DNA of 64,000 nt from JAOPZW01 sp963789015. Lineage in GTDB: Bacteria > Actinomycetota > Thermoleophilia > Solirubrobacterales > Solirubrobacteraceae. Positions 30,394 through 38,063 of the stretch are shown in pieces. The stretch is taken from the NCBI GenBank assembly GCA_963789015.1, contig CAWBIU010000002.1, positions 186,001 through 250,000 on the forward strand, in the 5' to 3' direction. Both the position numbers and the translations under genes were made by a program. The notes under the pieces were generated by a model. That model searched no databases. It was given only the letters and a program-made list of their open reading frames with translations, and had not been told where the DNA came from. How positions within the stretch are numbered: the stretch's first letter is position 1; the number at the start of each line of letters is the position of its first letter.

Positions 30394-31239
30394 TCACCCC
30401 GTCATGAGCTTCTGCCGCGAGCGCTTGCGCGCGTCGCGGCCGCGCAGGCGGTCCTCGATCACCGCGCCTCCGGCGGCGGAGAACACGAGCACGAGGCCGG
30501 CGCCGACGAGCCAGCTCAGCAGCGCGAAGGCGACGCCGATCGTGCCGAACTGCTCGGCCGAGGCCGACACCGATCGCGGCATCCACACGGCCGAGCCGGC
30601 CGAGAGCACGGTCATGCCCACCGCAGTCAGCAGCGCGGTGGGCAGGAGCCGGCGCCACGGCACGCGTCGCGCGAGCAGGATGTAGGGCGTCACGAGCCAC
30701 AGCAGCGTCCCGAAGGCGATCGTGATGATGACCTTGGTCATCCCGTGGACGCCCTGCAGGACGACCGGGCGGACGGTCAGGATGGCGATCGCCAGGCCCA
30801 GCCAGATGAGCCCCCACTCGGCCGAGCGCAGGCCGAGCGGCGGCTGGTCCCAGGCGAACTGGTAGAGGCGTTGCAGCGCGCGGGTGAACGACAGCGACGC
30901 GACGATGAGCAGGACCCCGCCCAGCACGCTGATCTGGCTCTCGACCTCCCCGGCGGGCGCGAAGGCCTGGCGGACGCTGGCCGCGGCGTCGCCGCTGAGC
31001 TCCATCACGCGGATGATCTGGTCGGCGAAGTCCTTTCCGCCCGCCTTGGTCGCGAACGCGGCGTAGACGATGAGCAGCGGGATGAGCGCAGTGAACGCCT
31101 GCCCGGCCAGCGCGACGGCGCGGTCGAAGCCCTGCAGCGCGACGAAGCGCACGATCCAGTCGCGCCCGAACTCGACCGGCGCGCCGATCAGCCGGTGGAA
31201 GAGGGAGGGCTCCGAGCCATCGGTCGCCGGCACGCTCAC
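30394..31239 (-). CDS. YihY/BrkB-family membrane protein
   Basis: 281 aa, about six helices, with the virulence-factor-BrkB/YihY pattern (FDRAVALAGQAFTALIPLLIV, then ALQRLYQFAWDQ and a WLVTPYILL helix). The GTG start overlaps the stop of the upstream YbhN-like gene (GTGA), so the two form an operon. Often annotated as RNase BN in error; no nuclease motif is present. Confidence 0.82.
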   Translation of the reverse strand: MSVPATDGSEPSLFHRLIGAPVEFGRDWIVRFVALQGFDRAVALAGQAFTALIPLLIVYAAFATKAGGKDFADQIIRVMELSGDAAASVRQAFAPAGEVESQISVLGGVLLIVASLSFTRALQRLYQFAWDQPPLGLRSAEWGLIWLGLAIAILTVRPVVLQGVHGMTKVIITIAFGTLLWLVTPYILLARRVPWRRLLPTALLTAVGMTVLSAGSAVWMPRSVSASAEQFGTIGVAFALLSWLVGAGLVLVFSAAGGAVIEDRLRGRDARKRSRQKLMTG

Positions 31240-32243
31240 GCCGGCGCTCCGGCGGGGCCTTCGAGCCGCTCGCCGCTGCCGTAGCGGCGGCGGTGCAGCA
31301 CCCAGGCGACGGCGCCGACGGGCAGCGGCAGCCAGTAGGAGGCCAGCCGGTAGGTGAGCGTGGCCACGGCCGCGGCGGCGGCGGGGACGCCGGCGAGCGC
31401 GAGCGTCCCGGTCAGCCCGGCCTCGACGATCCCGAGCCCACCGGGGGTGATCGGCACCTGGGCCAGGAGCTGGGCGGCGCAGTAGGCGAGCAGCGTGAGC
31501 GACAGCCGCGGCTGGGCGCCGACCGCCTCGAGCGCCGCGAGGAGGGTCAGCAGGTCCCACAGCCAGCGACCCTCCGCGTAGGCCAGGGCGGCGGGCCACC
31601 GGCGCCCGAGCGTGCCGCGGATCAGGTCGCGCTCGGCGATCAGGCGCGCGGGCAGGTCCGCCGGCGGCGGGCGGCGGCGCCGCACGCGCCGCAGGACCGC
31701 GGAGACGACCCGGCCGGTCAGGGCGACGGCGCGATCGCTGAGCATGAGCACGGCGCCGAGCGCGAAGAGCGCCACGAAGATCACGAGGGCCAGGGCGCCG
31801 GCCTCGAGCAGGCCCTCGGGGATGGTGCGACCGGCGAGGAGCGCCGGCACGGCGAGCAGCGGCATCGCGGCGAGCGCGGCGACGAGCAGCAGCGAGCCCG
31901 CGGTGAGACCGGTGGCCACGGTGGGGCCACGCAGCCCGGCCTGGGCCAGCATCCGGTACTGGAGCGCCGCGGCGGCCGCCGCGCCGCCCGGGACCACGCG
32001 GCCGAGCGCGCCGCTGGCCAGCTGCGAGCCGGCGACCGCGAACCACGGGGCGCCGCGCAGCGCCAGGCGCTGCAGCCCCCACAGGCACACCCAGCCCGCC
32101 ACCTGGGTGACGAGCACGGCGACCCACCAGCCGGGGGCGACCTCGTCGAGGTCGCGCCAGCCGCCGAGCACGTCGACGACCGCCGGCGCCACGCCGTAGA
32201 GAACGAGCGCGGTCAGGGCGAGCGCGAGGATCCGTTTCCGCAT
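31236..32243 (-). CDS. Lysylphosphatidylglycerol-synthase-like membrane protein (YbhN/UPF0104)
   Basis: 335 aa, about eight helices. The family signature QVPITPGGLGIVEAGLTG is near residue 275. It lacks a cytoplasmic synthetase domain. Paralogous in family, not in close sequence, to the gene at 24.3 kb. First gene of a pair with the YihY-like gene. Confidence 0.85.
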   Translation of the reverse strand: MRKRILALALTALVLYGVAPAVVDVLGGWRDLDEVAPGWWVAVLVTQVAGWVCLWGLQRLALRGAPWFAVAGSQLASGALGRVVPGGAAAAAALQYRMLAQAGLRGPTVATGLTAGSLLLVAALAAMPLLAVPALLAGRTIPEGLLEAGALALVIFVALFALGAVLMLSDRAVALTGRVVSAVLRRVRRRRPPPADLPARLIAERDLIRGTLGRRWPAALAYAEGRWLWDLLTLLAALEAVGAQPRLSLTLLAYCAAQLLAQVPITPGGLGIVEAGLTGTLALAGVPAAAAAVATLTYRLASYWLPLPVGAVAWVLHRRRYGSGERLEGPAGAPA

Positions 32244-32273
32244 CGCCCCGGCCCGTCCGCCGGCCGCCCGGGC

Positions 32274-32480
32274 TCAGCCCGGCAGCCGCCGAACCTCGAC
32301 GAGCTCCAGGCCGAGCGACTGGACCCGCTCGAGGATGCCGTGCAGCTCGGCCTGGTCGCGGATCGTGCCGTGGAGGACCGTCTCCACCCGTTCGCAGTCC
32401 TGCTCGAGCGTCTCGAAGCGCGCGAGGACCGGCTGGCTCAGGCGGCCGCGGATGCGGAACTCGTACTTCGTCACCGCCAT
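32274..32480 (-). CDS. Small conserved protein, possibly ACT-like
   Basis: 68 aa. Strand-helix-strand pattern (KYEFRIRGRLSQPVLARFE, then ELHGILERVQSLGLELVEVRR) as in small ferredoxin-like or ACT folds. The ATG at 32480 is 6 nt from CATCCT, with a perfectly placed TCACCC palindrome upstream. Function unknown. Confidence 0.7.
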   Translation of the reverse strand: MAVTKYEFRIRGRLSQPVLARFETLEQDCERVETVLHGTIRDQAELHGILERVQSLGLELVEVRRLPG

Positions 32481-32486
32481 CGGAGC

Positions 32487-32531
32487 AGGATGGCGCGGAG
32501 CGGGGTGACGGTTCGTCACCCGGGCGGGTGA
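32487..32531 (-). promoter_or_regulatory. Class-2 (TCACCC-box) promoter of the 68-aa gene
   Basis: TCACCCGGGCGGGTGA at 32516-32531; -10 CATCCT on the minus strand with its first base at 32492; centre to -10 distance 31.5 nt. An extra GGGTGA half-site lies at 32503. Confidence 0.62.
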
Positions 32532-32554
32532 TCGTGGCGCGCCGACGCTGAGGA

Positions 32555-32599
32555 TCACCCACGTGGGGGATGCGGGGTCACCCGCCCGCGCGCGACGCT
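32555..32599 (+). promoter_or_regulatory. Class-2 (TCACCC-box) promoter of the HdeD-family gene
   Basis: TCACCCACGTGGGGGA at 32555-32570 (one mismatch in the right arm); -10 GACGCT at 32594-32599; centre to -10 distance 31.5 nt. A 23-nt stretch with GAGGAGGAGAGG leads to ATG 32623. Confidence 0.55.
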
Positions 32600-32622
32600 T
32601 CGGCCCCCAGAGGAGGAGAGGC

Positions 32623-33213
32623 ATGACGACGTACCCCGTGGACGAGCTGGGCGAAGCGCGCGAGGCGGCGCAGACGGTGACCGCGTTCTGGTGGCTGTGG
32701 CTCGTGACCGGCATGGCCTGGATCGTGGTCGCGCTCGTCGTCCTGCAGTTCGACGACGCGTCGGTGACGACCGTCGGGGTCATCGCCGGGCTCATGTTCC
32801 TGTTCAGCGCGGTGCAGCAGTTCATCATCGCCGGCCTGGCGACCGGGGCGGCGCGCTGGTTCGGGCTCGGCTTCGGCGTGCTGCTCGGCGCCGCCGGGAT
32901 CCTCGCGCTGGTCAACCCGGAGAAGACCTTCGCCGGGCTCGCCGACATCCTCGGCTTCCTGTTCCTGATCGTCGCGGTGACGTGGATCGTCAAGGCGTTC
33001 CTCGACCGCGAGGTCAACGACCTCTGGTGGCTGGGCCTGATCGCCGGGATCCTGATGGTCGTGCTCGCCTTCTGGACAGGCGGGCAGTTCTTCATCGACA
33101 AGGCCTACGTGCTGCTCGTGTTCGCCGGGATCTGGGCGCTCATGCAGGGCGTGACCGACATCGTCCAGGCGTTCCAGGTGCGGCAGCTGCACAAGGCGCT
33201 CCGCTCGCCCTGA
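32623..33213 (+). CDS. HdeD/DUF308 family membrane protein
   Basis: 196 aa, six helices in three pairs, the DUF308 repeat layout: WWLWLVTGMAWIVVALVVLQF, later FGVLLGAAGILALVNPE and WWLGLIAGILMVVLAFWTGG. HdeD proteins are linked to acid resistance in Escherichia coli; in actinobacteria the role is unknown. Strong GGAGGAGAGG before the ATG. Confidence 0.87.
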   Translation: MTTYPVDELGEAREAAQTVTAFWWLWLVTGMAWIVVALVVLQFDDASVTTVGVIAGLMFLFSAVQQFIIAGLATGAARWFGLGFGVLLGAAGILALVNPEKTFAGLADILGFLFLIVAVTWIVKAFLDREVNDLWWLGLIAGILMVVLAFWTGGQFFIDKAYVLLVFAGIWALMQGVTDIVQAFQVRQLHKALRSP

Positions 33214-33267
33214 GGGAAGCTCGCCACTGGCAGCGCTCCCGGTCTAGGCTGTGCCGAGGGAGGCGCC

Positions 33268-33960
33268 GTGTCGCACGCCCGGAGCATGCCGATACGGGTC
33301 ATCATCGCCGACGATTCCTACCTCATGCGTGAGGCGCTCGAACGAGTGCTCTCACGCGCACCGGAGGTCGAGCTGATCGGCGTGTACGACCGCGGCGACA
33401 CGCTCGTGGCCGCCGTCGAGCGCGACCTCCCGGACGTCGTGGTGATCGACGTCCGGATGCCGCCGTCCGGCGACGACGAGGGGATCCGCGTCGCGCGCAG
33501 TCTCCGCCGCCGGCATCCCGGGATCGGCGTGGTCGTGCTCAGCCAGTACGCCGAGCCGCGCTATGGGATCGGCCTCCTGCAGGACGGCGCCGAGGGGCGC
33601 GCGTATCTGCTCAAGGAGCACATCGGCGACGGCGAGGAGCTGGCGACGGCGATCGGCGTGGTCGCCCGTGGCGGCTCGGTGATGGACCCGGGGATGGTCG
33701 GGCTGCTGATGCGCTCGGGGTCGGCGCGGTCCGCGCTGGCGCAGCTCACCGCGCGCGAGCGCGAGGTGCTCTCCCACATGGCCACGGGCAAGAGCAACGG
33801 CGCCATCGCGGCGTCGCTCGTCCTCAGCAAGCGGGCCGTCGAGAAGCACGTCGGCGCGATCTTCATGAAGCTCGGGCTGGTCGACGAGGAGGAGGTCAGC
33901 CGCCGCGTGTCGGCCGTGCTCGCCTACCTGTCCGAACCCGGCGAGGACGGGCGCCTCTGA
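33268..33960 (+). CDS. NarL/FixJ-family response regulator
   Basis: 230 aa. The receiver domain has ADDSYLMREAL, the phospho-acceptor Asp in VVVIDVRMPPSG and Lys in YLLKEH. The LuxR-type helix-turn-helix has LTAREREVLSHMATGKSN and AVEKHVGAIFMKLGL. No kinase is adjacent. A TAGGCT hexamer (33245-33250) and GGGAGG precede the GTG. It lies in the middle of the class-2 promoters and is a candidate regulator of them. A poorly matching TCGCCC-GGGAAG element lies near 33205-33219, so autoregulation is unclear. Confidence 0.9.
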   Translation: MSHARSMPIRVIIADDSYLMREALERVLSRAPEVELIGVYDRGDTLVAAVERDLPDVVVIDVRMPPSGDDEGIRVARSLRRRHPGIGVVVLSQYAEPRYGIGLLQDGAEGRAYLLKEHIGDGEELATAIGVVARGGSVMDPGMVGLLMRSGSARSALAQLTAREREVLSHMATGKSNGAIAASLVLSKRAVEKHVGAIFMKLGLVDEEEVSRRVSAVLAYLSEPGEDGRL

Positions 33961-34080
33961 TCGCCGATCAGCGCCTTTCCGGTTCGTGCGGGCGCCTGTT
34001 GCGGCGGCGTGCGCACCCTCCTGCAGGGATTCGCGCTTACGCCATTGCCGCAACGCCTGGGCCGCTGCGACGGTTGCGGG

Positions 34081-36621
34081 GTGGCCCATGCGTCCGCGTC
34101 CCGTTCCGGAGGGGTTGAGGCCGCGTGGCCGGCTCGCGTCGCGCCCACGGCGTGGATCCCGCGCGGGCGCCTGGAGCAGGCGCTCGACCGCGCCAGCGGC
34201 CGCGCCCTGACGGTCGTCACCGGCCCCGCGGGCGCGGGCAAGACCGTCCTCCTCGCCGAATGGGCCTCCCGCCGCCGCATCGCGTGGCTGACGCTCGGGC
34301 CCGAGCACCTCGATGTCGGCCGCCTGTGGCGCGAGCTCGCGGCGGCGCTGGCGCCCTCCGGGGTGACGCTCGCGCCCGAGCCGCAGTCGGCGGCAGCGTT
34401 CCCGACGGACGTCGCCCTCGAGCTGCGGGCGGCGCTGCTGCGCGCGCCGCGGCGCGTGGTCCTCGTCCTCGACGACGCCCATCTGCTGCGCGGCCCGGCG
34501 CGCGCGCTCGTCTCCACGCTGGCCACGGAGGGCGGCGCCGGCCTCGGGCTGGTCGTCGCCAGCCGCAGCGATCCCGATCTCCCGCTCGGGCGGCTGCGCG
34601 TCGAGGGCCGCCTGGGCGAGCTGCGCCTCGCCGATCTGGCGTTCACCGCGGACGAGACCGCGGCGCTGCTCGCCCAGTACGGCGTCGCCTTGAGCCCCGA
34701 GCAGCTCACGCGGCTGCTGGAGCGGACCGAGGGCTGGGCCGCCGGCCTGCGGCTCGCCGCGCTGTCCCTGCAGGCCGAACCGGATCCCGACCGCTTCCTG
34801 GCCGACTTCGCCGGCGACGACCACGCCGTCGCCGACTACCTGAGCAGCGAGGTCCTCGCCCTCCAGCGCCCGGTCGTCCGCGACTTCCTGCTGCGCACGA
34901 GCGTGGCCGAGCGGATCTGCGGTGGGCTCGCCGACGCGCTCACCGACGGGGCCGGCGGCGCGCGGATGCTCGCGGAGCTCCATCAGGGCGGGCTGTTCCT
35001 GCAGCCGGTCGATCGCCACGCGACATGGTTCCGCTACCACCCGCTGTTCGCCGAGCTGCTGCGCGCGCGGCTGGCGGTGGAGCGGCCCGCGCTGACGCCG
35101 GACCTCCACGCGCGCGCCGCGCGCTGGCTCGCCGGCCGGGGGCTCGGGCGCGAGGCGCTGGCCCACGTCCTGCAGGCCGGCGACGTCCCCGGGCTGGCCG
35201 ACCTGCTCGCCGACGGCTGGCTGGACCTCCTGCAGGGCGGCCAGGCGCCGGAGACGGTCGTCGCCGCCGCCCGACTGCGCCCCGGCGACCGCCGCCTGGC
35301 CGTCGCCGCGGCCGGCGCCTGCCTCGGGGCCGGCGACGCGGTGGCCGCGGAGGCCGCCCTCGCCGCCGCGGGCGACGGGCCGGACGACGAGGTGGCGGCG
35401 CTCGGCGCGCTGCTGCGGGCGCGCGCCCGCGGCGACGTGAGCGGTGCGCGCCGCGCCGCGGCCCGGCTCCTGGAGGCCGCGCCCGAGCCCGTGCCCGATG
35501 CCGTCCCGGCCGACGGGGCGCGTCGCTCGCTGGCCCTCATGCATCTTGGGATCACCGAGTTCGGCGCCGGGTCGCCCGCGGCCGCGGCGGACGCGCTCGA
35601 CGCCGCCGCGGCGCTGGCCGTCGACGTCCGCCGCGAGCGCGTCATGCTCGAGTGCATCGGCCGCTCGGCCGCGATCGAGCTGCTGTGGGGGCGGCTCTCC
35701 CGCGCCGAGGCGGCCGCGACGTCCGCGATCTCGCTGGCCGAGCCCGCCGGCTGGGAGCGCACGGCCGCCGCCGCATGGGCCTACGCGACCCTCGCCGCCG
35801 TGCACTGGCTGCGCGACGAGCCCGTCGAGGCCGAGCGCCGTGCCGACGCTGCGGCGGCATCCGCCTACGCCGCGGCCGACGTCCCGGCCTCGCACGCGGC
35901 GCGGATGATCCGGGCGCACCTCGCCGCCGCACGCGGCGACCAGGCCCGTGCGCGCGCGATGCTGCATCCGGTGCTCGCCGCGCTTCCGACCTCGGGACTG
36001 CTCCTGCACCGGTGGCGTGACGCGCTCGGCCCGGCGCCGTGGGAGGCCGACCGCGATCACGAGGGCACCGATCCGCTCGTGGCGGCTGCCGCGCGGCTGT
36101 CCGGTGGCGACGCGTTGTCGGCGCTGCGCCGCGCCGAAGCGGTGCTCGCGAGCGAGCCCGACCTGCACCCGACGCGGCGCGTCCACGCCTGGCTGGTCGC
36201 CGCGGTGGCGCAGCAGGCGATGGGGGACCTGCGGGCCGCCTCGGAAGCGGTCGAGCGGGCGCTCGAGGTCGCCGCCCCCGAGGACCTCCGCCGGCCGTTC
36301 GCGGACGGCGGCGCAGCGGTGCGCAACCTGCTCCAGCGCCACGCGACGCTGCCGACGGTCCATCCGGTCGTCGTCGCGGAGCTGATCGACGGCCTCGAGC
36401 GCGTGTCGGCGCCGCCCGCGGGCCTGCTGGAGCCGCTCAGCAGCCGCGAGCGGGAGGTGCTGCGGCTGATGCCGACGCTGCTGCCCAACACCGAGATCGC
36501 GGGCGAGCTGTTCGTCTCGGTCAACACCGTCAAGACGCACGTCAAGAGCATCTACCGCAAGCTCGAGGTCTCTTCGCGCCGCGAGGCCGTGGCCCGCGCC
36601 CGGCAGCTGCACCTCCTCTGA
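34081..36621 (+). CDS. Large MalT-type LuxR-family transcriptional activator (LAL)
   Basis: 846 aa. Walker A GPAGAGKT (about residue 47), Walker B VLVLDDAH, a STAND-type ATPase region, a long helical repeat middle, and a C-terminal LuxR helix-turn-helix (about 783-845) with LSSREREVLRLMPTLLPNTEIAGELF broken into its two helices. I chose GTG 34081 because GACGGT ends 6 nt upstream; the frame is open to GTG 34009. Such proteins bind an inducer and ATP and activate promoters from sites near -40, which fits the palindromes around it. Confidence 0.85.
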   Translation: MAHASASRSGGVEAAWPARVAPTAWIPRGRLEQALDRASGRALTVVTGPAGAGKTVLLAEWASRRRIAWLTLGPEHLDVGRLWRELAAALAPSGVTLAPEPQSAAAFPTDVALELRAALLRAPRRVVLVLDDAHLLRGPARALVSTLATEGGAGLGLVVASRSDPDLPLGRLRVEGRLGELRLADLAFTADETAALLAQYGVALSPEQLTRLLERTEGWAAGLRLAALSLQAEPDPDRFLADFAGDDHAVADYLSSEVLALQRPVVRDFLLRTSVAERICGGLADALTDGAGGARMLAELHQGGLFLQPVDRHATWFRYHPLFAELLRARLAVERPALTPDLHARAARWLAGRGLGREALAHVLQAGDVPGLADLLADGWLDLLQGGQAPETVVAAARLRPGDRRLAVAAAGACLGAGDAVAAEAALAAAGDGPDDEVAALGALLRARARGDVSGARRAAARLLEAAPEPVPDAVPADGARRSLALMHLGITEFGAGSPAAAADALDAAAALAVDVRRERVMLECIGRSAAIELLWGRLSRAEAAATSAISLAEPAGWERTAAAAWAYATLAAVHWLRDEPVEAERRADAAAASAYAAADVPASHAARMIRAHLAAARGDQARARAMLHPVLAALPTSGLLLHRWRDALGPAPWEADRDHEGTDPLVAAAARLSGGDALSALRRAEAVLASEPDLHPTRRVHAWLVAAVAQQAMGDLRAASEAVERALEVAAPEDLRRPFADGGAAVRNLLQRHATLPTVHPVVVAELIDGLERVSAPPAGLLEPLSSREREVLRLMPTLLPNTEIAGELFVSVNTVKTHVKSIYRKLEVSSRREAVARARQLHLL

Positions 36622-36631
36622 GCGCCGCCGT

Positions 36632-36676
36632 TCACCCGCGGGGGTGATGCGCAGCCACCCGCCGGGGTCGGACCCT
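36632..36676 (+). promoter_or_regulatory. Class-2 (TCACCC-box) promoter of the DUF7144 gene
   Basis: TCACCCGCGGGGGTGA at 36632-36647; -10 GACCCT at 36671-36676; centre to -10 distance 31.5 nt. A leader of about 29 nt with GGAAGGAG follows. Confidence 0.6.
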
Positions 36677-36711
36677 GGCTCCGACCGAACCGCTCCCCGG
36701 AAGGAGTCTCC

Positions 36712-37155
36712 ATGGCCGACATCCCCACGACAGACCGCGCGCCGAGGGCCGATCGCCCGGGCGGGCGCGAGCCGGAGGTCTCCGGCTGGGCGCTCGGCGG
36801 CATCGGGTTCGCCGCGTCGGTGCTCACGCTCGTCGGCGGCTTCCAGATCATCGCCGGCCTGGCCGCCGTCATCAACGACCAGTTCTTCGTCACCACGCGC
36901 AACTACGCGTTCGACCTCGACACGTCCGCCTGGGGCTGGATCCACCTGGTGCTCGGCGTCCTGCTGCTGGCGACCGGCTTCGGCCTCTTCGGCCGTCGCG
37001 CGTGGGCCGGTGTGACCGCGATCTTCCTGGCCATGCTGAGCGCGCTGGCGAACTTCTTCTTCATCCCCTACTACCCGTTCTGGGCGCTCACGGTGATCGC
37101 GCTCGACGTCTGGGTGATCTGGTCGCTGACCCGCCCGGACGCGATCCGCGCCTGA
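36712..37155 (+). CDS. DUF7144 family membrane protein
   Basis: 147 aa, four helices (about residues 22-45, 70-90, 97-115, 120-140). The pattern GFAASVLTLVGGFQIIAGLAA and WGWIHLVLGVLLLATGFGLF matches the small four-helix DUF7144 proteins common in actinobacteria. AAGGAG precedes the ATG. Function unknown. Confidence 0.83.
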   Translation: MADIPTTDRAPRADRPGGREPEVSGWALGGIGFAASVLTLVGGFQIIAGLAAVINDQFFVTTRNYAFDLDTSAWGWIHLVLGVLLLATGFGLFGRRAWAGVTAIFLAMLSALANFFFIPYYPFWALTVIALDVWVIWSLTRPDAIRA

Positions 37156-37225
37156 ACGCACGACCCGTGGACGGGCGGCGCGCCGCGGTCCCGCCGCGGT
37201 GCGCCGCGCGCCCCGAGGACTCTTC

Positions 37226-37723
37226 CTACGCGCCCGCCTTTGCCCCCGCGCCGGCCAGCGCGTCGCGCAGCGCCTGCTCGGACTCGTCGTTGAGCGAGGT
37301 CTGGATGATCTCTCCGGGGATCTTCACGTTGTCGAGGATCTTGTCCATGTTGGCCTGGCGGACGAGGGCGATCAGCGCCGCGCCGCCCGGCTCGAGCTTC
37401 GTGCCGAGGTCCTTCATGAACTGGTCGTCGACGCCGCGGTCGCTCATCGCGCCGGCCGCCGCCCCCGACGCCGCCCCGATGGCCATGCCGAACAGCGGGA
37501 CGAGGAAGATCAGGCCGATCAGCCCGCCCCACAGCGCGCCGCCGGCCGCTCCGACGCCGGCCATCGACGGCTGATGCAGCTTGATCTTGTCGTCGCTGCG
37601 GCGCTCGACGATGACCAGGTCCTCGAGCTCGATGAGATGGGCCTTCTGCGCTTCGGCGACGTTCGACGCCACTTGGCGCGCGGTGGCCAGGTCGGGATAG
37701 GCGATTGCCACGAGATCGCTCAC
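37226..37723 (-). CDS. DUF1269 family protein
   Basis: 165 aa. Family pattern: an N-terminal ferredoxin-like half (LVAIAYPDLATARQVA, IELEDLVIVER), a glycine-rich hydrophobic hairpin (about residues 55-85), then FMKDLGTKLEPGGAALIALV. The GTG start at 37723 overlaps the stop of the STAS-like remnant. Role unknown; often induced by stress. Confidence 0.88.
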   Translation of the reverse strand: MSDLVAIAYPDLATARQVASNVAEAQKAHLIELEDLVIVERRSDDKIKLHQPSMAGVGAAGGALWGGLIGLIFLVPLFGMAIGAASGAAAGAMSDRGVDDQFMKDLGTKLEPGGAALIALVRQANMDKILDNVKIPGEIIQTSLNDESEQALRDALAGAGAKAGA

Positions 37724-38000
37724 GGGCGCTCCTGTCTGTCGGTGGACGCTCCCGATCGTGCGGACGCGCCGGGTGAGCGGTCATCACCCGGGCGGGTGAC
37801 CGTCTCGAGCGCGGCGTCGATCGTCGGCGCGCTCGCCAGTCGCGCGGCGAAGCCGCTGCGCTGCAGCATCTCGACGGGGGGCGCGCGGCGCGGCGAGGCG
37901 CAGCTCGATGTCGTCGCGGGCCGGCGCGCGGCCAGCACGCCGATCGCCGAGCACGGCCGGCGGCGCGGCTCGCGTCCCCGGCGAGCGAGAGAAGCCGGTC
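37720..38000 (-). pseudogene. Remnant of a STAS-like domain
   Basis: Minus-strand translation gives ELRLAAPRAP, then in another frame VEMLQRSGFAARLASAPTIDAALETV, which resembles the C-terminal half of a STAS domain (SulP type). The frame changes in a run of six G near 37876-37881. No complete gene can be made. The DUF1269 promoter lies inside it. Confidence 0.35.
37755..37799 (-). promoter_or_regulatory. Class-2 (TCACCC-box) promoter of the DUF1269 gene
   Basis: TCACCCGGGCGGGTGA at 37784-37799, identical to the 32516 copy; -10 CACGAT with its first base at 37760; centre to -10 distance 31.5 nt. Leader of about 25 nt. Confidence 0.6.
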
Positions 38001-38008
38001 CTTGACGT

Positions 38009-38063
38009 TCACCCCCGCGCGGGTGATGCCCGATCACCGGCGCTGGATCAACCGGCCGGGTGA
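38009..38063. promoter_or_regulatory. Two further TCACCC-type palindromes without a matched -10
   Basis: TCACCCCCGCGCGGGTGA (38009-38026, two bases longer) and TCAACCGGCCGGGTGA (38048-38063, covering the stop of the channel gene). Neither has an xAnnnT hexamer at 31.5 nt on either strand. The first may have served the lost STAS-like gene. Confidence 0.4.

Noticed and set aside
33352..37161. A very long open frame (about 1,270 codons) on the minus strand
   Set aside because: It lies antisense to four good genes, has no domain and shows the Arg/Gly/Gln-rich composition of a shadow frame in GC-rich DNA.
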